This document shows, one piece after another, positions 34,651-45,001 of a DNA stretch of 64,000 nt (positions are counted from its first letter, which is position 1; each line of letters opens with the position of its first letter). The position numbers were made by a program, and so were the translations under genes. The stretch is taken from the NCBI GenBank assembly GCA_021029095.1, contig JAJOHG010000004.1, positions 1,240,001 through 1,304,000 on the forward strand, in the 5' to 3' direction. The stretch comes from Phellopilus nigrolimitatus. Lineage: Eukaryota > Basidiomycota > Agaricomycetes > Hymenochaetales > Hymenochaetaceae. The notes beneath the pieces were generated by a model. That model saw only the letters and a program-made list of their open reading frames with translations, ran no database searches and was not told where the DNA came from.

Positions 34651-34909
34651 ATATACGTTTGACTCTGGACTCTGGATAGCTATGAAAATTGCATATTTGC
34701 TATTTATCTCCCCTTACTTTGTAAGCTCTCGTTGCCGCTTTGCTTTGTTATATTTCTATATTGCTATTTCATCTCATTTCCTTTGTTTCCTAAAAAAATC
34801 GAACTTGTCCAAATATTTTTTAGCCAAATGAGCGTCTGCATAAGATACGAGAAAAATCAGGACAGCGTACTGTTAATATACAAAACTAAATATATGCCAA
34901 TTCCTGTCT

Positions 34910-37227
34910 TCAAAAAGCCACATTCTCGAGGTCTTCGTCCCCGAATTCATCTTCAGTTTCGCTGTCAACCATGGGCCCTGTGCGCTTGCACCCTTGTCCC
35001 TGCCTGTTATCTTGCCGCTGTCTCCTCCCCGCCCACTCTTTCCCTCCATTCTGTTCTCTCTCCCATACTTTCAGTGCCTCCTCGCTCCACGTCTTGTCAG
35101 AAATGTCGCCTTCCTTAAGCAGGAAGGTCTCGTCTTTGAGCGTATCCGGTAGAAATTGGTTGTGTACCGGATGTCTGTACAGAAACAGAGATAGGAAGAT
35201 AATCAGTTCTGTGGTGACAGAGTGTACTTCTTCTGAAAGGAAGCAAACGTAATTCAGACACTTACGCGTAGTCCGGATTGTACCTGTACCCCTCCGAGTA
35301 GCCGAGCTCCTCCATGAGGCGCGTCGGTGCGTTGCGGATGCCCAGCGGCACGGGGAGCGTCATGTCCTGCTCCGCGGCGGCCTCCGCGCGCTTGTACCCC
35401 ATGTACGAGCGTGTCGACTTGGGCGCCTCGGCGAGGTACGACACGAGGTGCGCGAGATTGATGCGGCACTCCGGCATGCCGATGACCTGGCATGCCTGGT
35501 ACGTCGCCATCGCCTACGGGGCCGCGCGTCAATATGCCACCTCACGGCGCAGTCCTTTTTGAACGAAGAAAAGAGGAGCTCACGAGCGGCAGCGCGCGCG
35601 GGTCCGCAAGCCCGATGTCCTCGCTCGCGCACACGACCATCCGGCGCGCGACGAACAGCGGGTCCTCGCCGCCGCGCAGCATGCGCGCGAGCCAGTACAG
35701 TGCGGCGCTGCCCGCGCCGCCGCGCACGCTCTTGTGCAGCGCGCTGATGAGGTCGTAGTGCGTATCGCCCGTGCGGTCGTAGCCCGCGATCACGCTGCGC
35801 CGCAGCGCGTCGAGCAGCAGGGGCGTGGGCGTCGAACGAGGCGAGGAGAGCACGAGCGCGAGGAGCGAGAGCGCAGTGCGCGCGTCCCCCGTTGAGAGGG
35901 AGACGAGAGCGGAGAGGACCTGCGGGGTGATGTGCGGGTACGCGGGGAAGGGAAGGAGTGCTGGTGTAGCGGGTGGGGGCATCGACGTCGATGCTTGTGA
36001 CGAGCCAAGCTGAGAAGAGCTGGGAGCGTCGATGCTCGGACCAGCTGAGGAGACCGGCACATCGTCGGAAAGATCGATTCTGTTGTCTGTATCTTCATTG
36101 ATCGACGAGGCGCGGGAGACTGCACGCGCTATGATTTGCTTAATGTCGTCATCTGTAAGACGCTCCAGTACAAAGACGCTAAAGAACCATGATTTATGAA
36201 TTTCTTGATAAGCAGCGGGAAAATCTACTCACCGGCAACGACTCAACAAGGCGCCATTGATTTTGAAGGACGGATTTTCAGTTGTCGCGCCGATGAGCTA
36301 GAGTAGTAGTGTTAGTCAATCTGAACATGTAGCTCCTTCAAGTACGAGCCTGTATATGCCCTTGCTCAACATACGGCAGGAATATGTCCTGTTGCGCTCT
36401 GTTGAACCGATGGACTTCGTCCAGAAATAAAATAGTTTTCCTATGCGAATCAAAATTGAGTCGCGTCCCGAACGAACTACCTCTCACCTTCCAGTCATCG
36501 TCAGTGCTCCCTTGGCCTCTTCAAACACGTCCCTGACCTCTTTTATTCCGACGTTTGTCGCGCTCAGTTCCTTGAACGCGGAGCCCGACTTCTTCGCCAA
36601 CAAGCGCGCGAGCGTTGTCTTTCCGCACCCAGGCGGACCCCAAAAGATGACGCTCCCCATGCTTGAGCCCGAGTCTAGGAGGTTCATAAGAAGCGAGTCC
36701 GGGCCTGTGAGATGGGCCTGGCCGACGAAGTCCTCGAGCGATTGCGGGCGCAGGCGCTCCGGAAGAGGTTGCGCATTCTCCAGGTTCGACGAGGTCAGCT
36801 TAGCGCGTTTGCTCGGGTTCGAAGAGGATTGAGAGCTGAAGTTGGCTGCGGATCTCTTGGCCGCGGATGGACGCACGACATTGGGCAAAGACGGGCTTGG
36901 AGCGTTCGAAGGAGATTGTAAGCTGCTGCTGCCGGGCTTGCTGAATATCGGCGCAAGCGGTGTGCTCGGCTGCATGTGTTTCTTTGATGCTTTGACTCCG
37001 GCGCCTTTCTGAGACGGTGTCGAAGATGTTTTGAAGGTGTTGGATCGGTTGGACGAAGAAGGGGCAGACGAAGGACCTGCTTCCGAGTCTGCGCCGCAGC
37101 CATTGTCGAGATGCTGGTTGATGTCTCGTTCTGGAACTTGGCGAGAGCATACGGGACTTGCAGGTGTATATGAGTACTCGTGAAAGTACATGATATATAA
37201 AACATACCAGGTAACGTTTGCACTCAT
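34910..37227 (-). CDS. MGS1: MGS1/WRNIP1 AAA+ ATPase, complete right copy
   Basis: DNA-replication/repair ATPase of the RarA-Mgs1-WRNIP1 family, nuclear. Seven exons (37227-37208, 37156-36488, 36440-36350, 36297-36233, 36178-35584, 35513-35266, 35174-34910) give 650 residues, between yeast Mgs1 and human WRNIP1. A UBZ4 ubiquitin-binding finger starts at residue 7 ([21 protein letters not shown] with its residues split by intron 1). After a basic linker come Walker A (GPPGCGKTT), Walker B ([10 protein letters not shown]), sensor 1 ([11 protein letters not shown]) and the C-terminal cluster ([33 protein letters not shown]). Intron 3 has a GC donor (36349-36348). Its 5' half lies in the right arm; a deleted copy lies at 24981-25290. 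Confidence 0.93.
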
Positions 37228-37725
37228 TATTTTGTGTATCGAGTTAGAGTTAGAGTAGACCACACTCTGCTTGCTTAGCTGAGCGGTCGCGCCCAACGCG
37301 TGACGTCACGCGGAAGCTTTCTCTCCCGTCGATCTCTTTTTGCCATTTTAGTTGCGACTTTGATCCGCGTCCTAAGTGACAACCAAAGTCGTCGCCCTCT
37401 CCAGCCACTTCATCCGCCGATACAAGCACTCAACAACATGACCACTGGGAGAAAAAAAATACTTACATTGAAGCGCCTCGAGATCGTGGTTACGATCTGG
37501 TGGACGTCGGCCGACGCGGCAGGTAGCTATGTATACTCTGATATCATGCATTTATCAATTCAATTCAAACCTCCCTAGCTCGGACTACGGTTCCGTCCTT
37601 GATCATGAATCCACGCTATACCGCTTTCGAAAACAACCCGTAACACGCCCTTCTGCCACAATCACGATAGCTCTTAAGCGGAACCTCCAACGAACTTACT
37701 TCGTTCTCCCGTCACTACCCTCACC
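37228..37725. promoter_or_regulatory. Divergent MGS1/SDR promoter, right copy
   Basis: 498-bp upstream region shared by MGS1 (minus) and the right SDR gene (plus), with a CRE palindrome at 37297-37312, 70 bp from the MGS1 start. It is nearly identical to 24496-24980 with small indels. Confidence 0.55.
37297..37312. promoter_or_regulatory. CRE palindrome CGCGTGACGTCACGCG, right copy
   Basis: The 16-mer is identical to 24897-24912. It is placed to act on both MGS1 and the SDR gene. Likely bound by an ATF/CREB-type bZIP; the role is inferred. Confidence 0.6.
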
Positions 37726-39062
37726 ATGTCTTTGCAACTCCCGACGAATCTGAACGATAACTCTGCGCCTGCGGTATCCCATAGTACTTACACCCCCCGC
37801 GTGGTGCTAGTGACCGGTGCAGCGCGAGGTATTGGATACAGCATAGCTCACCGACTTGCGGACGACGGCTTCGACGTCGCCGTCAACGACATTCCCTCAA
37901 AAGCCTCGGAGCTCGATGTTTTAGTTGCGGAGCTGCAGCAGAAAGGACGGCGCGCACTAGCAGTCCCAGGGGATATGTCATTAGAACCCGATGTTATTTC
38001 CATGATCGACAAGACAGTCCAGGAGCTCGGAGGTTTAGACGTCGTGAGTAGTCTTGTTTCTCGTAGATAACAACGATGTTGATCTCTGATTCAATCTCGC
38101 GCCAGATGGTCGCTAATGCCGGAATTTCGGCGGTTTCTAGCTTCATCGAAAGTACACATTGCTCTCTCCATTACATTGGCGGTATCAATGTTACAAATAC
38201 TCTCGTTTCTCATTATCTTAGGCACCGTGCAACTGTTTGATGAAATGTATGCCACCAACGCCCGCGGTGTGTTTTTATGCTATAAGCACGCGGCCCTCCA
38301 AATGATCAAGCAAGGCCGAGCGGGGCGATTAATCGGTATACTTTCTCAGTATTTTCGTCCCCTAAAGAAATCTAAATTATCAAATCGCGTGTGTAAGGTG
38401 CCACCTCTGCAGCCGGAAAACAAGGTGTGTGAAGGCACTCCAGAACGCGCATAATAAACATGTTGAAACAATCCGGTTGTTCCAAGCCGCGCCGTACATG
38501 TCGGCATACTCTGCGTCTAAATTTGCAGTTAGGGCTGTCACACAAGCTGCCTGTACGCCTATCTATTGTTACAACAATGCGTTGATTCTCAGTTGACTCT
38601 TTGGATGCTACTGATTATTCTCGGAGGCTTAGCAATCGAGCTTCGCAGGTATGGTATCACAGTAAACGCATACGCACCCGGAGGAATCGTCACCCCACTC
38701 AGTCTGTTGTCCACTAACTTTCTGTTCTGCGCATGTATTCACCTGTGGTGATTGACAAGCTCGGCCGCCTGGTGTCAGTGATGAAGCCTTTCAAGCTCTC
38801 AAATCGGTCTGCCTTGCCTTCGCTGCCTCCAGTCCGGTTTCCCTTTACTGAACTATATTTGCTATAGCTGTGCGGTGTACCTCCAGACATACCGGACGCG
38901 TACCCCGACGTCGTCGCCAGCATCGTCTCATATTTAGCCAAGCCAGAAGCGCATTTTATCAACGGCAAGATCTTTTGAGGAACGTCATTTAATGACTAAG
39001 ACCTAATTTACTTTCCTACAGGGCAAGCTATCTCTGTCGATGGTGGACTCGTGCTCAATTGA
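37726..39062 (+). CDS. Short-chain dehydrogenase/reductase (SDR), right copy
   Basis: Nine exons (37726-38043, 38106-38151, 38222-38335, 38398-38424, 38487-38552, 38633-38701, 38760-38836, 38868-38964, 39022-39062) give 284 residues. Motifs: VTGAARGIGYSIA for the coenzyme, VANAGIS, catalytic Tyr and Lys in YMSAYSASKFAV, YGITVNAYAPGGIVTP, and a terminal GQAISVDGGLVLN. It differs from the left copy by scattered substitutions, e.g. VPGDMSLEPDVISMIDKT against IPADISLETDVISMIEKA, mostly outside the active site. The last intron has a GC donor (38965). Substrate unknown. Start: first ATG after the promoter, identical in both copies. Confidence 0.87.
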
Positions 39063-39522
39063 TCTCAACTATGCTAATTTGTGAAAGAAAGTATCTGAAT
39101 GTTCGATTTCTCTTTGATGACGCTGGTAGACCTCAGATGCATATCCAAGGCATTTTGTTTTATGTTGACTGTGTATCCACGACATTGAAATATGAAATCT
39201 AGTGTGACATTAATCTCAATCCAAATCCATAAAATCAGCGACATATCTTTGCCACTGTCAACCTTATCTCTTCACGCGTACAATGAGAGTCCCGAACAAT
39301 GCCTGAATAGATGTGACTTGCATCGAGGGAATTTCCTTTTCCGTCGGGAGCAAAACACGATGTGCTTATAGCGCAGGTTTTTCCTTTTCAGGCAACCATC
39401 CTCTGCTGCAGCTGAGTTGCTTCTCTCCCGCGTCCTGCACATACAAAAGCTCGTTATGCGTCCCGGAAAGATGTATCCTACTAGCTCTTCCCAGATACCT
39501 CCCAGATACTGCGTCTTATACG
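39063..39522. other. Promoter region of right HMG gene
   Basis: 460 bp between the right SDR stop and the chosen HMG start. It holds one copy of the sequence that is duplicated in the left arm (about 39145-39225). Confidence 0.5.
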
Positions 39523-40673
39523 ATGCCCGCAATCCGCAATTTTTCACCGCAGACGCCAGGTACGTTCCTTCGTCTGGATCGAATAGCTTGTCCACTTGCT
39601 TACATGCGCTGCAGGACAATCGACTCGGGATGACCTCTCGCGTCCAGCCGGCACAGTCTCTCCCCGCAAGCGAGTACCAGCTGCGGGCCACTCGTCTGCT
39701 ACCGCGACCCTTTCGCCGAAGAAGAAGAAGAAACCAGCCAACGCGTTCATCCTCTACCGCTCGCACGTCATCGCACACCAGCTGCTCCCGGCGGGGCTGC
39801 ACCAGAACGACGTCTCGTGCATAATCGGCAAGATGTGGCACGCGGAGGCGGCGCCGGTCCGCGCGCGCTTCTATCGCATGGCGGACGAGGAGAAGCTGCG
39901 CTGCGAGACGGAGGCGGCGCTGGGCATCGAGCGGGAGGTTGCGGTGAAGAAGAGGGTGCGCGCGCCGCGATCGAGAAAGCCCAAGGTGACAGAGACAAAG
40001 ACGACGATTTCACCGTGTCCGCTGCCGCCGTCGAGCCCTGACGTAGTGTCTCCGGTATCCCCAACGCTGACATACGCGTCGCCTCCGCCGTCGAGCAAAG
40101 ACAGCGCGTCTCCTACGCTGACGCCGTCTTCTGACATGTCCATTGTATGCTGCTCGTCATTGTTTTTCTTAATCTTGTGTCTAATCAAATTCTCTTCAGC
40201 TCCTCAAAAACGATGAAGCACCAATAGCCCCGCAATACACCTTCACCCACCTCCCCGAGGGATCCGACTTCCTCAACTCTTTCGGGCCCTCATCAGAGCT
40301 CTCCCCCTCCCTTTTCTTCTCCGCGCCCGACCCTACCACATTCCCCCTCGACTGGGAATGGTCAGCGTCGGACTCCACCTCTTCCCTTTCTTTGCAATCG
40401 ACATCCGCGCCAGCGCCCATCCCCGAAACCGATTTCTCATTTTCTCTCGCAGAGCTCGACAACGCGCTGGGACTGCAGATCGACCGCTTCGACTTCGCGT
40501 CGCTGGAGATAGCATCCGCTTTCTCTGATTTCGCGGGCGGTCCAGCTCTTGCGACTGATGCTGCCTCGTCGTCTTCGTCCTCGGCCAGCTTGGGTTCGGC
40601 AGCAACTCAGACTATGGGTTTGGATGGTGCATGTGCATGGGATCTCGAAAACATGCTGAGCGGAATATTTTGA
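39523..40673 (+). CDS. MATA-type HMG-box transcription factor, right copy
   Basis: Three exons (39523-39559, 39615-40144, 40200-40673) give 346 residues, with splice sites equivalent to the left copy. The HMG box is unchanged at the key residues (PANAFILYRSHVIAHQLLP, NDVSCIIGKMW, ARFYRMADEEKLR). Changes elsewhere are conservative. After 40590 the C-terminus is unrelated to the left copy: GSAATQTMGLDGACAWDLEN then MLSGIF. The terminal acidic-aromatic segment fits a normal activation-domain end, so this may be the original tail. An in-frame ATG at 39313 would add 70 residues. It converges on SCP2. Confidence 0.86.
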
Positions 40674-41022
40674 GGGCTGGCCTTTCTGGCCTCCCCTTAT
40701 GTCCATCATACCTCCCTTTCATTTTTCTGTTCAATGTCATGACCTTTACGTCTCGCTGTATTTTGTATGCTCTTCGTTTCTTTCGTATGTATCTAATATA
40801 TTTTCATGTTGAAGCGTATGTCTGTAAAATATCCTTGATGCATACCATTACCTTTGAAAGTACAAGAGAGTTCCATCGCATTTCGCGCGTATAAGGTTGC
40901 AATACTCTGGCGACAGCCTGAGTGTATTACATGTATCCATACAGCCAGGGTAAATACAGAAACTAAGGTATGTACAGAAAACAATGAACCGGACAACAGA
41001 AACGGCCAGCAGTAGTGAGCAT
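40674..41022. other. Convergent intergenic region, HMG and SCP2
   Basis: 350 bp between two 3' ends, AT-rich with pyrimidine tracts. It is the first unique DNA outside the right arm. No gene seen. Confidence 0.5.
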
Positions 41023-41739
41023 CTAAAGCTTGGCTTTGGTCTTCGCGGACTAAGCATTACAAGAAGCAAGAGTCAGCAGCGTAATAAGAGCGAGAACAGT
41101 GGGCCGAACTTGCTTTCAGAACTCCGTCGAGCTTTGTCGCAAGCATCATATTGCCTCTCGTCTTCAGCTTGCCGGTCATGAACGCCTTCTGGCCATCGAG
41201 CTGTACAAGAAATAATCCGGATTAGCGCGTCCATACCGATAGTTGTTACAATAAATTAGTCTGCGTCCGCGGAGTGGAGAGGTGAAAATGTGGAAGAACA
41301 GAGCAGAAGCCAACAAGGCACAGAAAGCTGTACGCACCTTGCCATCGGCGAGCGAGGTAAACGTATCATCGGAGAGAATGATAGTAACGTCCGGCTTGGA
41401 CTTTGCTGGGCCCGCGTAGACCGTGCCCGTTTTCTTCATGTCGATCGTCCACACGGCCTCCTTGTCTTCATCATTCTTGATGCGCAGCTCGAAGATGCCA
41501 TTGGCCTGGCACGTACCCAGAGCTTTAATCTCTTATAATGATAACGATAGCCAGAAAGTGCAATGCGCACCTTCTTGATCTGTGCCTTCTTCTCCGCCTC
41601 GCTGAGGTGCTCGAATGCAGCACCGAGCGCGCCGAGGACGTTGGACGACTAGGTGAAAAGAATAAAATCAACTGATATACGTGAGAACCCCTGCCCGAGT
41701 GTTGCTTACCTTGAAGCCTTCAATCTTGAGGCCAGACAT
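41023..41739 (-). CDS. Peroxisomal sterol carrier protein 2 (SCP2) domain protein
   Basis: Small lipid-binding protein of the SCP2 family (like yeast Pox18), peroxisomal. Five exons (41739-41710, 41648-41571, 41529-41338, 41200-41114, 41049-41023) give 137 residues. Core motifs: FELRIKNDEDKEAVWTIDMK, KKTGTVYAGPAKSKPDVTII, DDTFTSLADGKLDGQKAFM and GKLKTRGNMMLATKLDGVLK. The last intron appears to have a GC donor (AAA/gcaagt at 41113) and restores the ending SAKTKAKL, a peroxisomal targeting signal (AKL). Reading through instead gives a tail ending DSCFL without the signal, which supports the GC-AG model. Confidence 0.9.
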
Positions 41740-42570
41740 GGCAGCGGAGAAAATGAGAGGAAGAAGCGGGGACATTGATGTCGATGGAATTTAGGGAAGA
41801 TGGATGCCGGCCGCTTTTGCATGTGATTTGTCGTTCAAGCTTACATGTGTAATTTCAGCTTACAGCGCCAACGATTCTGAGTCCGGTCTTTGTCTCTTCA
41901 TTTCGACAAATATTCAGAAGTAAGAGAACGTTATGAACTACACATATAAAATATTTTCTCCAGAAGTGCTCCTGTCGTGGAATGCCTTCTTTTCAACACA
42001 AGCGAAGCGAACTTTCGGGGTTCTTTATGCGACAGAATGGTGAGCAGTATTTGGGATACTTTGCTTCAAGATCCGATGTTTAAAAAAATTCAGGACACCC
42101 TGTGTGTCGTTCTCATGTATGACTGGAAGTGGCGTGACTGGAAGTGGCGAGACTCGAGCAATATATCGGAGTGTATCCTAAGTTCGTGTTTCGACGAGTG
42201 GAAAGAGAAACTTATGACGACTGTTGAATCGTTGTCGTTGATTTTAAGAATTTCGGGCTTCCTTGGTAAGACCAACGCGACCAATAACAATGAGGATGTC
42301 AGATGCGGCATAGAGACGATGCGCTATTTTTATCGAGCCTGACTTCCCAGACAATCTTATCTTATCTACACAATGCTGATCGCTGATTACATCTTGTCGT
42401 GTGCGTGTGTACCCTGACTGCAATTTGCAACCTCTCACAACTCGCCGCTCTGTCCAGATCGCGTCTAAGTCAAGACCACGAAGGTGATGATGAAAGCCTT
42501 CATTTTTCAGCGTTAGCACACTTAGATTTAATTCAAGAAATAGTCTGCTGCTCATAGATCCCTAATCACG
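41740..42570. other. Divergent intergenic region, SCP2 and aldolase
   Basis: 830 bp with promoters on both sides. A short tandem repeat (GACTGGAAGTGGC twice, 42120-42150) is present. ORFs here lack motifs. Confidence 0.45.
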
Positions 42571-43672
42571 ATGACTAGGTCTGCACCTCCGCCCCCAGGT
42601 GTCTATGTCCCCGCCGTCGTGTTCTTTGACGAGAACGATGAGCTTGACATCCCTGCTATCAAAACCCATGTGCTCCGCCTCGCGAAAGTGTGTAATTTCG
42701 TTCTCAATCGAGCTAGAGATCATTGTCTCATTCGTGCTATCTTTTTCTGCTACATCTGCTGCTATAATCAATCAAAAATATTTCTTCCTTTGCTATCAGG
42801 GCGGCGTGACCGGTATTCTCGTCCAGGGTTCAAACGGCGAGGCGCAGCACCTCTCACATACCGAGAGATCGCTCACGCTTCGCACCACGCGCGAGACGCT
42901 CGACGCCAACGGCTTCAGAGACGTCGTTGTCGTTGCAGGGACCGGTGCGCAGTCGACGCGTGAAACGATAGAGCTATGCAAAGAGGCGCGCGACGCAGGT
43001 GCGTCGCATGCGCTCGTTCTAACGCCATCGACGTGGCTCCCGCAAATGACAAAAGAGAATATCATCCTCTTCCACCGGTCGGTGAGTATACGACGTAGAA
43101 CCATGCCGAGACGCAGCTGCTCATCGAGAATAAAGGTTGCAGACGGATCCCCTATTCCTGTCATGATCTATAACTTCCCCGTCGTCACTGCGGGAATCGA
43201 CATTGATTCGGACACCATTGCGGTCCTTGCTACGCATCCCAATATCGTCGGGACGAAGCTATCCGATAATAACCTCGGCAAAATCCACCGTCTAACGTCC
43301 ACCTTCTCTCCATTGGAGTTCGTCGTATTTCCCGGCGCTTCGGACGTGTTTGCCCCGGGGCTTTTAGTCGGCAGTGCAGGTATCATTGGAGCGATTATTA
43401 ACGTCCTCCCGAAGGTACATACCAAGCTGTATGCTCTGTGGAAGGAAGGAAAGACGGAGGAAGCACTGAGGATTCAAGCGCTTCTTGTTCACGGAGATTG
43501 GTTCGTGAAGAAAATAGGAGGGATTTCAGGTCTGAAAGCTATTGTGACGAAGGAATTTGGATATGGATCAGGAAGGGTACGAGGACCACTCGTTCCAGCG
43601 CCTACAGATAAGGTGGAAGCTTTGGAGGGAACAAAGCTTACGGAGCTGATTGCGCTTGAGAAATCTTTGTAA
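42571..43672 (+). CDS. Dihydrodipicolinate synthase/HOGA-family aldolase
   Basis: Class I pyruvate-type lyase of the DapA family. Three exons (42571-42687, 42800-43081, 43136-43672) give 311 residues. Family motifs are GSNGE (with AQHLSHTER), MIYNFP with the catalytic Tyr, and NIVGTKLSD with the Schiff-base Lys. Fungi make lysine by the aminoadipate route, so a role in lysine synthesis is unlikely; 4-hydroxy-2-oxoglutarate or sugar-acid catabolism fits better, but the substrate cannot be read from the sequence. It converges on MED22 with only 65 bp between stops. Confidence 0.9.
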
Positions 43673-43737
43673 AAGCCGTATGTAGCGGACACGGTGATGG
43701 AGTTTGGTCAATGCCGTTCAGATAATAAGAACCAGGA

Positions 43738-44305
43738 TCAGCTGCCAATATCCTCCGCTGAGGAAGGGACCTGTGTCGTTCCTTCCTTCGCGCTTCCGAG
43801 CAACTCATTCAAAAGTTCTGCAACTTTATTCTTCGCATCCTCCGCGTCTGACCTTGCTTCCTTCAGCGCACTGTCGCGTTGCTGAGCAATCTGCGATTCG
43901 TCGGAGAGAAGGAGAAGGAGCTTCATGGAGTGTGTAATGGAGAGCAAAGAATGAGCCGCGCGAACCATCGACTCGGCGCGGCATTGGGCTTGAAAAGACT
44001 CCTGAGCGATGCTGAACTTGTCCTTGTCCCGAATCTGTAATCATGCCCGGTATCAGAACTCTCCGTGCATTCAATGCGAAGGCGGAAAGAACGCGCACAG
44101 ATGCGAGGTTTACGATGTCCACCATGCCGTCGACGAGCGTCTCGACCTCGACGTCAACTTTTTTGTTCCATTCTTCTTCGACGAAATCGAGGAACTCGTC
44201 AGAGTTTTGATCGACAGAAGACTGCGCCTGTGCTGCTGAAGGACGAAGGCGGGCAGTCGGAAGTGCCGAAGGACGCGAAACGTCTGTCTGAGTAATGTCC
44301 GCCAT
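43738..44305 (-). CDS. MED22: Mediator complex subunit 22
   Basis: Head-module subunit of the RNA polymerase II Mediator complex (yeast Srb6). Two exons (44305-44099 and 44034-43738) give 167 residues. Diagnostic segment: EFLDFVEEEWNKKVDVEVE, LVDGMVDIVNLAS, KDKFSIAQESFQAQCRAES, MVRAAHSLLSITHSMKLLLL. It is almost all helical and ends in a coiled segment (KEARSDAEDAKNKVAELLNE) and a polar tail. Confidence 0.93.
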
Positions 44306-45001
44306 GGTATATGGGAAGGAACGGCGCGTTGACTTTGAGCGCGCGTTAGTCCAGCCACCCACTCCGCTAAATACAGGTGGATGACAAACCACGTAAGTGA
44401 TCATCGCTGCCAAATAAGGAAGAAAAGCTTGTTTCATAGTTCACAAGTATGAATACTCCTTCTTCATATTCCATCCTTCTTCACATTCCATTCGCGATAA
44501 CGTCAACAATACTTCCAATGAAAGTGAAAATAAGATACGACAGACGACGCGGGCCAAGATAGCATCGAGAGCTTTCGGAAGGACTGAGAAGAAACAATGA
44601 TGGCCTCTATCTCATCGTTTTATAGATTCCCTAGGACATGTCGTGAAATTTATTCTGCGCATATGGGTTTGAGATGGCAGCTGCTGAGGCCTAGCCACGC
44701 CTTCATCTCTAAACCTTGCTTGTACCAAGCTCTACACCACTTCGCCGCTTGTCCGATGTTCCGACTTCGAGCATCCTTCAACGATAACTACCGAGGAAAT
44801 TGCGCCATTCGCGCACCTTTAACATATAAGAATCAGGTGAGCGAGAATCCGACTCGTCTCAATTTTCTGAACCCCTTGCAAAAGCTGGTCCCAAATGTTA
44901 AACACAAATTGACCAACGACGGTAGATCCTCATCGGACCGCTTTAAAGTGATCGCACTGGCTAAGTGACGATGACTGGCATTTTTTAAACGAACCCAACC
45001 T
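44306..45001. other. Intergenic region, MED22 promoter and POP4 3' side
   Basis: About 700 bp. A plus-strand ORF of 123 codons (44597-44968) has no motif and no coding-like composition; I treat it as chance. Confidence 0.45.

Larger units (their letters stand above)
36312..40590 (+). repeat. Right arm of the large inverted duplication
   Basis: Inverted counterpart of 21518-25290. It spans MGS1 from intron 3 to its start, the divergent promoter, the SDR gene and the HMG-box gene to a sharp end at 40590 in the last HMG exon. It is about 500 bp longer than the left arm, mainly because it keeps the MGS1 segment that is deleted there. Since MGS1 is complete only here, this arm is probably the source and the left arm the derivative. 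Confidence 0.9.

Noticed and set aside
21426..40673. Interpretation as a classical basidiomycete mating-type locus
   Set aside because: No homeodomain (HD1/HD2), pheromone or STE3 receptor gene is present. MATA-type HMG boxes also occur in many non-mating regulators.
44597..44968. 123-codon ORF between MED22 and POP4
   Set aside because: No motif, no coding-like composition and no plausible partner exons; kept only as a note.
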